Assembly (NCBI GenBank): GCA_019261985.1
Contig: JAFAQY010000071.1
Location: 1-64,000 of the forward strand
Length of the DNA stretch: 64,000 nucleotides
Direction: 5' to 3'
Source of the DNA: Bryobacterales bacterium
GTDB taxonomy: Bacteria > Acidobacteriota > Terriglobia > Bryobacterales > Bryobacteraceae
Part shown: piece after piece, positions 1-8,330 of the stretch
How positions within the stretch are numbered: the stretch's first letter is position 1
How the letters are laid out: each line of letters starts with the position of its first letter
Notes under the pieces: generated by a model
What the model saw: only the letters and a program-made list of their open reading frames with translations
What the model was told of the DNA's origin: nothing
The model's database searches: none
Program-made: the position numbers and the translations under genes

Positions 1-196
1 GAAGCCACCGGCGCGCCGATCGCCGTGGAAGCCGGCGGCGAGTCATCCCTGGAGGAGGGCGGGCCAGGCCGGGGCGGCGATGCCGCGGGCCACTGCCTCC
101 GCCGCGCCCTAAGCGCTCGGCCTAACGGCCGAGCAGGGCGCAGCTCCGGCAGCGGCCCGCGGCATCGAAGGAGGCAACTGGCTACAAAAAAAAATA

Positions 197-241
197 GGGG
201 ACACTTCTAACGAGGTAAGGAGGGGGACATTTCTAAAGAGG
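197..241. repeat. IS-end-like tandem direct repeats
   Basis: Two near-identical 18-20 bp units lie at 197-215 and 222-241. Both read GGGACAYTTCTAAMGAGG, with variation at two positions. Spaced repeats of this kind are found at the ends of IS21- and IS481-like elements as transposase binding sites. No transposase frame is convincing between base 1 and 196, so the element body, if any, lies left of the window or is lost. The first 196 bases are GC-rich and hold no gene I can support. Confidence 0.35.
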
Positions 242-300
242 GTTGACATGCGCGAAAAATGGCCTTGGAACTCGAAGCTGGCTTGGGTACACTCTGTCAT

Positions 301-375
301 AGCAAAAGCCGCCGCCTTTCTGTTCTTAACTGCTGTGTGGAAACTCAGTTATGCCAGATTCGGCGGCTTTTTGCT
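301..375. terminator. Inverted repeat, probable bidirectional terminator
   Basis: Arms of 14-15 bp lie at 301-314 (AGCAAAAGCCGCCG) and 361-375 (CGGCGGCTTTTTGCT) around a 46-bp loop. Each arm ends in a T-run when read outward, so it could stop transcription from both sides. It sits 24 bp past the stop of the minus-strand toxin gene. The long loop also allows a small non-autonomous mobile element. The rest of 242-398 contains nothing else I can support. Confidence 0.45.
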
Positions 376-398
376 ATAGGGTTCGTGAGAAATCCGAG

Positions 399-716
399 CT
401 AACGCACGTGAATCACTTCGCCGGGACGAACCATCTCAACGGCTCGGCTCAACTTCGGCGCGAGCGGAGCATAGTCTTCACGCCGGTTTCTAAGGGGATG
501 CAGAATGATTATCCCGAACTTTAGCTTACGGAGGTTGTGTTGGAATTCAAATCCACGATCGAGAGTAAGAAGCACATCGAAGCTGCCTTGAGCGAGACGA
601 ATGAGTTCTGCGTCCGAATTCCCCGTCCCGTCGGTATCTTTGATCGTCGTGACCTGATGTTCGAGAAGAAAATCGCGGATTCTTGGGTCCACGCACTCAT
701 CTACGAGGACCCGCAT
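399..716 (-). CDS. DUF5615 family PIN-like toxin
   Basis: A 105-residue protein of the DUF5615 / Mut7-C-like family, a PIN-fold group that usually pairs with DUF433 antitoxins. Acidic PIN-type residues are visible in MRVLVDECVD at the N-terminus, in the IKDTDGTGNSDAEL segment (about 25-38), and in LLTLDRGF (about 49-56). The fold predicts metal-dependent RNase activity, but the target is unknown. The start overlaps the 3' end of the upstream DUF433 gene by 16 bp, so the pair is translationally coupled in the usual antitoxin-first order. Family call is firm; toxicity is inferred. Confidence 0.85.
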   Translation of the reverse strand: MRVLVDECVDPRIRDFLLEHQVTTIKDTDGTGNSDAELIRLAQGSFDVLLTLDRGFEFQHNLRKLKFGIIILHPLRNRREDYAPLAPKLSRAVEMVRPGEVIHVR

Positions 717-940
717 TCGGCCAGGAGCCGGTCCTTTGCCAATTCAAGGAATTGAACCGCCTGCCGGCGCTTGACGCGAGGGAATGCGTGAAGGAATGTG
801 TCTAAGGTGTCGCCCGCCTCAATGAAGTCAAGCAGGCTCTGTACGGGCACACGCGTTCCCGCGAAGCACGGTGTCCCGTGCATAATGTTCGAATCAATGC
901 TGACTACATCCGCTAGTGCGGACTGCTGCTCCGGAGTCAT
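701..940 (-). CDS. DUF433 family antitoxin
   Basis: A 79-residue protein. The central motif IMHGTPCFAGTRVPV followed by a helix-turn-helix-like tail (FLHAFPRVKRRQAVQFLEL) is typical of DUF433 proteins, the usual antitoxin partner of DUF5615 toxins. I chose the ATG at 940 because the longer open frame only extends into the rpoD 3' end and its extra residues look non-coding. The gene begins 7 bp after the rpoD stop and overlaps the toxin start, so all three genes are probably on one transcript. Proposed role: bind and neutralise the toxin and autoregulate, inferred from the family. Confidence 0.85.
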   Translation of the reverse strand: MTPEQQSALADVVSIDSNIMHGTPCFAGTRVPVQSLLDFIEAGDTLDTFLHAFPRVKRRQAVQFLELAKDRLLAECGSS

Positions 941-947
941 TACGCAG

Positions 948-2474
948 TTAGCGAGCGGCGAGGAGCGCCCGCAGATGCCGTGCCCGCTCGGGGGAGCGAA
1001 GCTGCCGAAGCGCCTTAGCCTCGATTTGGCGGATGCGCTCGCGGGTGACGTCGAATTCCTGGCCGATCTCCTCAAGCGTGTGCTCGCGCTCGCAGCCGAT
1101 GCCGAAGCGCAGACGGATCACCTTCTCCTCTTTCGGAGAAAGTGTCTTGAGAATGTTGGCCGTCTCGTCCTTCACGTTGGTGTCGATGACGGCGTCGACG
1201 GGTGAACCCACCCAGCGGTCTTCGATCAGATCGCCGAGCGCGGATTCGCCGTCGCGGCCGACGGGAGTTTCAAGGGAAACCGGGTCGCGCGAGATCGTCT
1301 TCAGCTTCTGGACCTTCTCCACAGGAATGTCCATACGCCGGGAGATTTCGTCGTTCGTGGGCGCGCGGCCGAGCTCTTTTTCAAGCTCGCGAGTGGCGCG
1401 GAGGAATTTGTTCATGCTCTCGTTCATGTGAACGGGAATGCGGATGGTGCGCGACTGGTCCGCGATCGCGCGCGTAATGGCTTGGCGGATCCACCAAGTG
1501 GCATAGGTCGAAAACTTGTAGCCGCGGCGGTATTCGAATTTGTCGGCGGCGCGCATTAAACCGATGTTGCCCTCCTGGATCAAATCCAGCAGGTGCAGCC
1601 CACGGTTCACGTACTTCTTGGCGACGGATACAACCAGCCGGAGGTTGGCCTCCACCAAATCTTTCTTGGCTCGCTCGGCCTCCACTTCGCCATGCCGGAT
1701 CACGGATAGCGTATGGCGCAGATCGGGCAAAGCAGCGCCGGCGGCTTGTTCGTGCTTACGAACCTCGCGCTTGAGTTCCTTCGCCTTGGCTTGCGCGGTC
1801 TGGCTGGAGCGTCCGTCCAGTTTGCGAAGCTCCTGCTCCAGATGCGACATCTCTTCGGCGATGCGCTCGATCTCCTTCGAAAACTGCTTCCACTGGGAAA
1901 TGTAGAACGGTACTTTGCGAATAGCTTGGGAAACCTCTACGCGGGCGCGTGCAACGCGGCCCATCCAGCGCCGCCGCAACTTTTTATTGCTGAGCGGAAC
2001 GGTTTCCAATTTCTCGGTTACTTGCGTGAATTTCTTGTAGCTGGTGACAATAGCGGCGAGAGATCCTTCGTACTCCGCCCGTCGCTTTACGTAAGCCGCG
2101 CTTTCTTCTTCCAGGTCGCCGCCCATATCGACAAAGGCGTCCAGCTCTTCGGTTCCGGCTTTGATTTGCTCCGCGATTTCCACAGCGCGCTTCTGCACGA
2201 TCGGCGAGCGGCTGATCGCTTTCTGCATGCGCAGTTTGCCGCGTTCCATGCGGCGGGCGAGGTTGACTTCACCCTCCCGCGTAAGCAGCGGGACGGCGCC
2301 CATCTCGCGCAGGTACACTCGTACTGGATCATCCGTGTAGATCGACTCTTCCACCGGATGCGCGGCGACAAAGTCTTCGCCTTCGTGTGCTTCCTCCGGG
2401 TGGAAAAAATTAGCTTCCTCGTCGAAAGGAAGCCCCAGAGGCTCATGTCCATCAAATTCTTCGAAGTGATCCAC
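948..2474 (-). CDS. rpoD: RNA polymerase primary sigma factor RpoD (sigma-70)
   Basis: Housekeeping sigma factor. Region 1.2 is visible ([17 protein letters not shown], about residue 48), then a charged non-conserved region, region 2 with the core-binding and -10-recognition helices ([17 protein letters not shown] and [17 protein letters not shown]), region 3, and region 4 with a helix-turn-helix ([20 protein letters not shown]). I use the GTG at 2474 because GGGGAGG lies 7 bp upstream of it. A TTG at 2549 would add 25 residues with no clear ribosome site. The resulting 508 residues are somewhat short for RpoD because region 1.1 is nearly absent. nrdR lies upstream on the same strand with a 295-bp gap that carries a sigma-70-like promoter. 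The toxin-antitoxin pair follows after 7 bp. Confidence 0.95.
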   Translation of the reverse strand: MDHFEEFDGHEPLGLPFDEEANFFHPEEAHEGEDFVAAHPVEESIYTDDPVRVYLREMGAVPLLTREGEVNLARRMERGKLRMQKAISRSPIVQKRAVEIAEQIKAGTEELDAFVDMGGDLEEESAAYVKRRAEYEGSLAAIVTSYKKFTQVTEKLETVPLSNKKLRRRWMGRVARARVEVSQAIRKVPFYISQWKQFSKEIERIAEEMSHLEQELRKLDGRSSQTAQAKAKELKREVRKHEQAAGAALPDLRHTLSVIRHGEVEAERAKKDLVEANLRLVVSVAKKYVNRGLHLLDLIQEGNIGLMRAADKFEYRRGYKFSTYATWWIRQAITRAIADQSRTIRIPVHMNESMNKFLRATRELEKELGRAPTNDEISRRMDIPVEKVQKLKTISRDPVSLETPVGRDGESALGDLIEDRWVGSPVDAVIDTNVKDETANILKTLSPKEEKVIRLRFGIGCEREHTLEEIGQEFDVTRERIRQIEAKALRQLRSPERARHLRALLAAR

Positions 2475-2628
2475 TACTTTCACCTCCCCAATCCAATTAC
2501 TGCTTGAAACCTGTCGTTCCTCTTGGAGCCTTGGTCGGGGTTCAGCCAAGCCGCAAAGGTCCGTTTTGCAGGGAACTTGCGGCCTATTTCTAACCAGAAA
2601 CTTTTCCCGTCGATTTTTCGGCCAATCT

Positions 2629-2657
2629 AGTATAACAGTGTTCCGCTGCTAAGTTAA
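2629..2657 (-). promoter_or_regulatory. Predicted sigma-70 promoter of rpoD
   Basis: On the minus strand a -35-like TTAACT (2657-2652) is separated by exactly 17 bp from a -10-like TATACT (2634-2629). It lies about 155 bp upstream of the rpoD GTG start. Spacing and -10 are near consensus and the -35 matches 4 of 6. No other feature was found in the 2475-2769 gap. Confidence 0.5.
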
Positions 2658-2769
2658 GTCTCTATTTCAAATGATGTTTGAGAGGACGAATGGTTTCAGG
2701 GGTTTGCCGTATCCTAAATAACAAGCAGGTTACGGACCATTTCCGCTGCCGGACCGCTGTGCTACCCTA

Positions 2770-3228
2770 TTAGGATTTACGTTGAAGCAGCTCTTTTAGT
2801 TCCAGCAAGAACGCCTCGACATCCTGAAAATCCCGGTAGACAGAGGCAAAGCGCACGTAAGCAATCTTATCCACCGCGCGCAAACGCGTCATGACGAGTT
2901 CGCCAATCTCGCGCGTGGATATTTCCCGTTCCGGATTCTCGGCTAGCCGAGTCTCCACCTCATCTACCAGATCGGCCAGCTTCGCCATTGGAATCGGGCG
3001 CTTTTCACAAGCTTTTAGTAATCCTTCCAAAACCTTCTGGCGATCGAACTTTTCGCGGCGGCCGTCCCGCTTTACGACCATATAGGGGATTTCATCGCTC
3101 CGCTCGTAAGTAGTGAACCGGCGGGTGCATTTCAGACACTCCCGGCGGCGGCGGATGAGGTCGCCCTCCTTGCTTTCACGTGAATCGATGACGCGGTCCT
3201 CTTTGTGGCCGCAAAAAGGGCACATCAT
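2770..3228 (-). CDS. nrdR: Transcriptional repressor NrdR
   Basis: A 152-residue protein, the standard length for NrdR, which represses ribonucleotide reductase operons by sensing ATP/dATP. The N-terminal zinc ribbon is clear ([17 protein letters not shown], then [13 protein letters not shown]). An ATP-cone follows from about residue 50 ([20 protein letters not shown]), ending in the family-typical [16 protein letters not shown]. It starts 4 bp after the stop of the upstream membrane protein gene, so the two are likely co-transcribed. No ribonucleotide reductase genes are in the window, so the regulon must be elsewhere. Confidence 0.96.
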   Translation of the reverse strand: MMCPFCGHKEDRVIDSRESKEGDLIRRRRECLKCTRRFTTYERSDEIPYMVVKRDGRREKFDRQKVLEGLLKACEKRPIPMAKLADLVDEVETRLAENPEREISTREIGELVMTRLRAVDKIAYVRFASVYRDFQDVEAFLLELKELLQRKS

Positions 3229-3232
3229 GGAT

Positions 3233-4303
3233 TTAAGTTTGGGCGTGAATGTCCGGAGTGCCCATATCGGAAGAGTCCATGGGGCCTATATTTTTCAAAT
3301 TACGCCACTTAATGCCTTCATGGAAGGCCAGGATCAAGCCCACCGGAATGATGGTCATGAAACCCACCACCCACCAAAGCAATGCCACGCCGCTGGCTTC
3401 CTCCAGGCCCAACCCGTAAAATTCCGTTAGCACCAGTACAGTCACGATCTGAATTCCCCCGCCAACACCGGGGATCTGCACGACACTGCCTAAACTGACA
3501 AAGCCGAGGACGATAATGGCGTCGGTGAAATCCAGGTGCGATGTTGCCGGGGTGGCTCGGAGAAGGCAATAGAACGAGGCTGCAATGATCGCCCACTCGG
3601 CGGCGGTGTAGACCAGCAACTCCGCGGCGAAGGATTTTCGCCGTGTGGATTGCATCCCCTGCGCGAATGCCTGGAGAAAGGTCCGTATGCGTGTCGTGGT
3701 GCGCTCTGGAAGGAAGCTCAGCGCGTCCAAGAGCCTGGCTTGCACTCTGCCGTGGAACTGCCGCAACCCGAGCAGGAGCGCCAAACTGATCAGCCCGATA
3801 ATTCCAGCCATGCCGCCCGCGGCGCGAAGAAAAGTTTGGAGCCGGGGGCTTGGTGGAATTGAGGATTGATGCACCTGAGTCAAAGCGATGCCGAAAATCA
3901 CCAGGATCATCAGCAAGTCGAGAATACGCTCCACCACCCAAGAAGCCACTTGGCTGGAAAAGGGAACCTGCGATCTCCGCGAGATCAGAAATGGGCGAAC
4001 GGGCTCGCCCGCGCGGCCGAACAGGACCACGGCCGCGAATCCAATGCAGGTGGCCGAAAGGATCGGTAGCAGACGGGCCTTTTGGGTAAGGGGACGCAAC
4101 ATGACCTCCCACCGGAGCGCCCGGCCAACATAGGTGGTCAAAATGAGTACTAGCGACACCGCCATCCAGCCAGGGTCGGCGCCGCTCATCGTGCCGATGA
4201 ACTGCCGCCAATTGAAGCCGTACGTTCGCCAGCGATAGATGACGAAGGCTGTGGCGGCCAGAGCCGCGAGCGCGAGCGCGACGCCCGCATGGCGTTTTTT
4301 CAT
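3233..4303 (-). CDS. Flippase-like / lysylphosphatidylglycerol synthase TM-region protein (UPF0104)
   Basis: A 356-residue integral membrane protein with about eight hydrophobic helices. It is recognised as the UPF0104 / LPG-synthase transmembrane family by [13 protein letters not shown] near residue 65, the [14 protein letters not shown] segment near 95, and the late [19 protein letters not shown]. Members resemble the flippase half of MprF and are thought to move lipids or lipid-linked sugars, but no substrate can be read here. It lacks the soluble aminoacyl-transferase half of MprF. It is the first gene of a likely operon with nrdR. The start lies next to a palindromic repeat cluster (4323-4410). 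Confidence 0.85.
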   Translation of the reverse strand: MKKRHAGVALALAALAATAFVIYRWRTYGFNWRQFIGTMSGADPGWMAVSLVLILTTYVGRALRWEVMLRPLTQKARLLPILSATCIGFAAVVLFGRAGEPVRPFLISRRSQVPFSSQVASWVVERILDLLMILVIFGIALTQVHQSSIPPSPRLQTFLRAAGGMAGIIGLISLALLLGLRQFHGRVQARLLDALSFLPERTTTRIRTFLQAFAQGMQSTRRKSFAAELLVYTAAEWAIIAASFYCLLRATPATSHLDFTDAIIVLGFVSLGSVVQIPGVGGGIQIVTVLVLTEFYGLGLEEASGVALLWWVVGFMTIIPVGLILAFHEGIKWRNLKNIGPMDSSDMGTPDIHAQT

Positions 4304-4322
4304 GCGAGGTAGTGGCGGCAGA

Positions 4323-4410
4323 GTGGGGCCGGCTTCAGCCTCCGGCGGACTTGAGTCCGCCCATCGAATATGGCGGGCATAAGCCCACCGCAGGCTAAAG
4401 TCTGCCCCAC
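4323..4410. repeat. REP-like intergenic hairpin repeat (copy A, compound)
   Basis: Two degenerate copies, in mirrored arrangement, of the 40-bp element seen perfectly at 13879-13918 and 21724-21763. Nested palindromes are visible, for example GGCGGACTTGAGTCCGCC, and the outer ends both read as the GTGGGGC / GCCCCAC terminus. It lies in the divergent gap between the flippase-like gene and the ECF sigma gene. Confidence 0.75.
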
Positions 4411-4507
4411 AAGGCTTTCAACCGTGCGCCACAATCTATGCACGATAGAATGTAAATCGAACTTCCCATGACAATTCTTCGTTCTCCTGAGTGTAGGCGA
4501 AGAGATC

Positions 4508-5158
4508 ATGGCGGCAGTTGCCACAGTCCGACAGATTAACACGATAGGGCCGATGGCCGCCGCTGAACCGAGGCGGGTGTTTGGATCCTTTTTGGACCAA
4601 GAGCTCCAACTGATCGAGCGCTGCCTGAACGGCGAAGAAGCCGCTTGGGAGGACCTGGTGAAGGTCCATACTCGGCGTGTGTACTCCATCTGTTACCGTT
4701 TTACAGGATCGAACCAGGAAGCCCAAGATCTGGCGCAAGAGGTTTTCCTCAGGGTATTCCGGTCGCTGAAAAGTTTTCGCGCTGGAGAAGGCTCTTTTAC
4801 AGTATGGCTCGGGCGGCTGACGCGGAATTTGCTTATCGATCATTACCGGCGGACGAAGCGTGACCGGGCTACCGATTCCATTGAAGACGCGCTTCCAGTC
4901 TTAGAAGAGAAGACAGCCATGTCGGCGCGGGCGGACGGTATGCTGGCCGGGCGCGAAGCCAGCGAAGCGCTTCAAGCAGCGCTTCAAAAGCTCTCACCGG
5001 AGCTGCGCGAAACCGTTATCCTGCGCGACCTGGAAGAACTGGAATATAGGGAAATTGCGCAAGTACTGAATGTGCCGGAAGGAACGGTAAAGTCGAGGCT
5101 AAATCGCGGGCGCGCCGAATTGGCCCGTGTTTTGCGGCGGCAAAGGGTAGTGGTATGA
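4508..5158 (+). CDS. ECF-type RNA polymerase sigma factor
   Basis: A 216-residue sigma-70 family factor with only regions 2 and 4. Region 2 is seen at about residues 50-110 (YRFTGSNQEAQDLAQEVFLR and FTVWLGRLTRNLLIDHYRR). Region 4 is at about 155-205 (LSPELRETVILRDLEELEYR, EIAQVLNVPEGTVKSRLNRG). It is followed after a 187-bp repeat-bearing spacer by a zinc-finger anti-sigma gene and three envelope genes on the same strand, which suggests control of an envelope response. The first 30 residues are poorly conserved, and the ATG at 4553 is an alternative start. Confidence 0.93.
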   Translation: MAAVATVRQINTIGPMAAAEPRRVFGSFLDQELQLIERCLNGEEAAWEDLVKVHTRRVYSICYRFTGSNQEAQDLAQEVFLRVFRSLKSFRAGEGSFTVWLGRLTRNLLIDHYRRTKRDRATDSIEDALPVLEEKTAMSARADGMLAGREASEALQAALQKLSPELRETVILRDLEELEYREIAQVLNVPEGTVKSRLNRGRAELARVLRRQRVVV

Positions 5159-5163
5159 AAAGG

Positions 5164-5343
5164 CAGATGCCAGACGCCAGACGACAGACGACAGTGCGTT
5201 TTGGGGCCCCCGGTGATTGGCGTGTAGCATCTGGTCATCGCCTTGTGAGGAAGGACATGCTGGACGCCCGGCACCAGAGGTCATTACGTTTGAGGGGTTC
5301 CTCGCGGTTGGCCACTGGCGTCTGGCGTCTGGCGTCTGGCGTC
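5164..5343. repeat. Heptamer tandem repeats as inverted arms between sigma and anti-sigma genes
   Basis: At 5316-5343 there are four perfect copies of TGGCGTC. Near 5164-5190 the reverse complement occurs as degenerate copies (GCCAGACGCCAGACGACAG). The arms face each other across about 125 bp, so the RNA could fold into a long hairpin. The 3' array ends 2 bp before the anti-sigma ATG and covers the place where a ribosome binding site would lie. The rest of 5159-5345 contains no gene. Confidence 0.75.
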
Positions 5344-5345
5344 TT

Positions 5346-5930
5346 ATGAACTGCGCGGACGTAGAAATTCTACTGGCCGAGTACGTGGACGGCACGCTCC
5401 ACCGTGAGGCGAGGTCCGCTGTCAAGGCTCACTTGGATACATGCATTACGTGCCGCGATCTGGCGCACGACGCAGCCGGCGCTGTGGCGTTCATAGAGCG
5501 CGCCTCAGAGGTAGATGCACCGCCGGAGCTGGTCACCCGAATCCTGTTCGAGGTCACGCATGGGCCCAGCCGCAGCGTGATCAAGCCTCCTTTGGCTCAG
5601 CGCTGGTTCGGCAAAGTTTTTGGAGCCTGGCTCGGGCCTGTATTTCAGCCGCGCTTTGCCATGGGAATGGCGACCACGGTTTTATCCCTAGCGGTTTTAA
5701 TTCGCGCGCGGCAATTGCATCCAGCCGACCTCAACCCGTTTAAATTATGGAATGCGGCCGAGATGGGTGTCAGCCGCACTTGGGAACGCGGCGTCAAGTA
5801 CTACGAGAATTTGCGTCTGGTGTTTGAGATTCAGACGCGGCTGAAGGAATGGAACGAGGAGACAGCCCCGGCAGGCGCGCCGCAGCCGGCCTCGCAGACC
5901 GGGGGCCAAGGTAGAGAGAACCAAAAATGA
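5346..5930 (+). CDS. Zinc-finger anti-sigma factor
   Basis: A 194-residue protein. The N-terminal zf-HC2 type anti-sigma motif is seen in VDGTLHREARSAVKAHLDTC followed by ITC, giving the H-x3-C-x2-C zinc site. A single hydrophobic segment near residue 103 (FAMGMATTVLSLAVLI) would anchor it in the inner membrane. It presumably holds the ECF sigma factor encoded just upstream. I start at the ATG at 5346, where the conserved MNCADVEILL begins. The open frame runs further upstream only through the TGGCGTC repeats. The stop overlaps the next gene by 4 bp (ATGA). Confidence 0.88.
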   Translation: MNCADVEILLAEYVDGTLHREARSAVKAHLDTCITCRDLAHDAAGAVAFIERASEVDAPPELVTRILFEVTHGPSRSVIKPPLAQRWFGKVFGAWLGPVFQPRFAMGMATTVLSLAVLIRARQLHPADLNPFKLWNAAEMGVSRTWERGVKYYENLRLVFEIQTRLKEWNEETAPAGAPQPASQTGGQGRENQK

Positions 5931-6646
5931 ATCCGGAAAATTACCCTTCAGAACCGCCGCCGCTGCCATCGTCAGCGCCGATCGCCGGTTACTGCCGCGC
6001 CTGCGGGAAGGCGCTTGACGCCGCCAGCGTTCGGCACGCGCACGGCGCAATCTATTGCCAGGAACACGTGCCGCTGGACGCGCCGGAAGCAGCCGCATCG
6101 CCCTACGCGGGTCGCTACCCTTACACGAGCACGACGCCGGAAGTCGTCAACCCGGAAGTCTCGCCACCGCTCGCCTTCGTGCTTGGATTTATTCCCGGCG
6201 TGGGCGCCATTTACAACGGCCAGTACGTCAAAGGTCTGATTCACGTTGCTTGCATCGGGCTGGCGATTTCGATTCTGAACAGCGGCGCGGGCGGCTTGGA
6301 GCCGCTGGTCGGGTTGATGCTCGCCGCGTTTTGGATCTACATGCCTTTCGAGGCGTATCATACGGCGAGGTATCGGCGCGCGGGAAGGCCGGTGGACGCC
6401 GTCTCGAGCTTGATTCAGGCGCCCGGCGGAGGAACCGGATCGAAGTTCCCGGCCGGCCCGATTATTCTGATCGCGCTCGGAGTTTTGTTGCTGCTCGACA
6501 ATCTCGGATTGTTCGAATTGCGCCGCGCGCTGCGTTATTGGCCCGCATTGCTCATCGCCATCGGAATTTATCTGCTGTATGCCCGCCTGAGTTCGTCTTC
6601 ATCTTCTAATTCCTCTTCATCGTCCTCGGCGGAGGTCCACCGGTGA
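5927..6646 (+). CDS. B-box-type zinc-binding membrane protein with LiaF-like TM domain
   Basis: A 239-residue protein. A short N-terminal zinc-binding motif (YCRACGKALDAASVRHAHG, then IYCQEH) resembles B-box or LIM-like ribbons. After it come a hydrophobic region with PGVGAIYNGQYVKGLIH (about 87-103), as in TM2-type proteins, and two C-terminal helices (FPAGPIILIALGVLLLLDNL and YWPALLIAIGIYLLYA) of DUF5668/LiaF-TM type. It ends in a serine-rich tract. Overlaps of 4 bp at both ends indicate translational coupling in the sigma/anti-sigma operon. Function is inferred to be envelope-stress related. Confidence 0.8.
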   Translation: MNPENYPSEPPPLPSSAPIAGYCRACGKALDAASVRHAHGAIYCQEHVPLDAPEAAASPYAGRYPYTSTTPEVVNPEVSPPLAFVLGFIPGVGAIYNGQYVKGLIHVACIGLAISILNSGAGGLEPLVGLMLAAFWIYMPFEAYHTARYRRAGRPVDAVSSLIQAPGGGTGSKFPAGPIILIALGVLLLLDNLGLFELRRALRYWPALLIAIGIYLLYARLSSSSSSNSSSSSSAEVHR

Positions 6647-6843
6647 GCGCGGCGACACCTCCTCCGCTGCCGAGCCGTCCGGGAGCGCTGGTGCGCGCGT
6701 TATGCGGTCCGCTGCTGCTTACAACCTTGGGAATTCTCCTTGCGGCTGACCATATGGGCCGGATGAGTTTCGGCCGTACCTGGCCCGTTTTAGTGATCGT
6801 CTTCGGCGCTTGCAAGCTGGCCGAGTACGCGGGAGCGAGATAA
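6643..6843 (+). CDS. Small LiaF-TM-like (DUF5668) membrane protein
   Basis: A 66-residue protein with two hydrophobic helices (ALCGPLLLTTLGILLAADHM and TWPVLVIVFGACKLAEY). It looks like one copy of the LiaF-type transmembrane hairpin that also occurs in the genes on both sides. It starts at a GTG overlapping the previous stop by 4 bp. The next gene follows after 4 bp. No catalytic motif is visible; a membrane partner in the same complex is likely. Confidence 0.75.
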   Translation: MSAATPPPLPSRPGALVRALCGPLLLTTLGILLAADHMGRMSFGRTWPVLVIVFGACKLAEYAGAR

Positions 6844-6847
6844 ACGA

Positions 6848-8296
6848 ATGCGAAGAGGGTCTATTTTTATCCCGCTGCTGCTGATTGCGCTCGGCGCGCT
6901 ATTCCTGATTCACAATCTTTATCGCGAGCTTCCGCTGCTCGATTACCTAGCGAAGTACTGGCCGTTTTTGTTGATCGTATGGGGCGTACTGCGGATCGCG
7001 GAAATCCTGTTCTGGTCGGCAACCAACCAGCCGCTGCCGGTGAGTGGGATCTCGGGCGGCGAATGGGTTTTCATTATTTTCCTGTGTTTCTTCGGGACCA
7101 CTTTAAACGCCGCTCTGGGCTTTTCGAACTGGTTTCCGCGCTCGCGCTTTGAACTGGGCGGCATTGACATTTTCGGCGAGAGCTTCGTTTACCCGATTTC
7201 CGGCGAGAAGCCCGCTGGAAAGAATCCGCGCATTGTCCTTGAGAGCTTCCGCGGAAACGCGCGCATCATGGGAGGCGGCGATTCGACCGTGAAGGTGACC
7301 GGGCACAAAACGGTCCGCAGCATGGATCAGAACAACGCGGATCGCGCCAATGAAGTTACGCCTTTCGAGATTGAGGGGGGCGGCGATCGCATCGTGATCC
7401 GCACGAATCAGGACCGGGTGTCGAGGGGCCAGCGCGTTTCCGACGATATGGAGATTTCGGTTCCGAAGGGCTCGTCGATCGAAGCACACGGCCGTTCGGG
7501 CGATTTCGATATTACGAATATCGACGGCTCGGTGACCGTGGATGCAGATCGCGCCGCGGTGCGCCTGGAAAACATCGGCGGCGAAACGCGCCTCGAAGTG
7601 CGTGGCAGCGACGTGATCCGCGCGTTGAATGTTAAGGGCAATTTCGATCTGCGCGGCAACGGGTCGGACCTGGACCTGGAGAATATGGATGGGACCGTGA
7701 CCATTGACGGCGGCTATACCGGGAACGTCGCATTCCAGAATCTATCCAAGCCGCTGCATTTTACCGGGCCGCAGACGGAAGTCAGCTTCCAAAAATTAAC
7801 CGGGCAGATCCGCATGCCGCTAGGGACTTTCAACGCTTCGAATCTGGTCGGGCCGGCGCGGCTGGAGACGCGCTCGCGCGACATCCAAATCAGCGATTTC
7901 ACGAATACGCTCGAGATTTCCGTGGACAGGGGCGATGTCGAACTGCGCCCCTCGCTGCCCGTATCTAAGATCGACGCGCATACGCGGGCCGGAAATATTG
8001 TTTTGGCGTTGCCTCCCGAAGCGAGCTTCGACTTGACTGCCACCACCAACCGCGGCGACGTGAATGCCGCCGATTTTGGCGGAGTGATCCGGCAGGAACA
8101 GAATCGCCGGGGCGGTGAAATGCACGGCTCCAACGGCGGACCGCCCATCGAGTTGCATTCCGATATGGGCCAGATCACAGTCCGTAAGGCGAATCCCAAC
8201 GAGCCGCCGTTCGCACCGCGAAAAATTCAGGATTTCAGGACCAAGGGGTTGAAGCAGTTCAAGGCGCCGAAGGAGCTGAGGCGGCTGGATCAGTAG
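6848..8296 (+). CDS. DUF4097 beta-strand-repeat envelope protein with N-terminal LiaF-TM domain
   Basis: A 482-residue protein. The N-terminal 100 residues hold hydrophobic helices (SIFIPLLLIALGALFLIHNL and YWPFLLIVWGVLRIAEILF). From about 125 onward the chain is a series of short beta repeats of DUF4097 type (for example IEAHGRSGDFDITNIDGSV, VRLENIGGETRLEVRGSDV, IDAHTRAGNIVLALP), predicted to form a right-handed beta-solenoid. DUF4097/DUF5668 proteins accompany LiaF and PspC-type cell-envelope sensors. It is the last gene of the sigma operon and is a plausible structural or sensing output. The downstream gap to glnD is a 34-bp convergent junction. Confidence 0.85.
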   Translation: MRRGSIFIPLLLIALGALFLIHNLYRELPLLDYLAKYWPFLLIVWGVLRIAEILFWSATNQPLPVSGISGGEWVFIIFLCFFGTTLNAALGFSNWFPRSRFELGGIDIFGESFVYPISGEKPAGKNPRIVLESFRGNARIMGGGDSTVKVTGHKTVRSMDQNNADRANEVTPFEIEGGGDRIVIRTNQDRVSRGQRVSDDMEISVPKGSSIEAHGRSGDFDITNIDGSVTVDADRAAVRLENIGGETRLEVRGSDVIRALNVKGNFDLRGNGSDLDLENMDGTVTIDGGYTGNVAFQNLSKPLHFTGPQTEVSFQKLTGQIRMPLGTFNASNLVGPARLETRSRDIQISDFTNTLEISVDRGDVELRPSLPVSKIDAHTRAGNIVLALPPEASFDLTATTNRGDVNAADFGGVIRQEQNRRGGEMHGSNGGPPIELHSDMGQITVRKANPNEPPFAPRKIQDFRTKGLKQFKAPKELRRLDQ

Positions 8297-8330
8297 CGGG
8301 CATGACCCCAGACTCGTCCGCAACAAAGAT

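Noticed and set aside
1713..2507. A 264-codon plus-strand frame antisense to rpoD
   Set aside because: It mirrors conserved rpoD codons in GC-rich DNA and has no recognisable domain or ribosome site.
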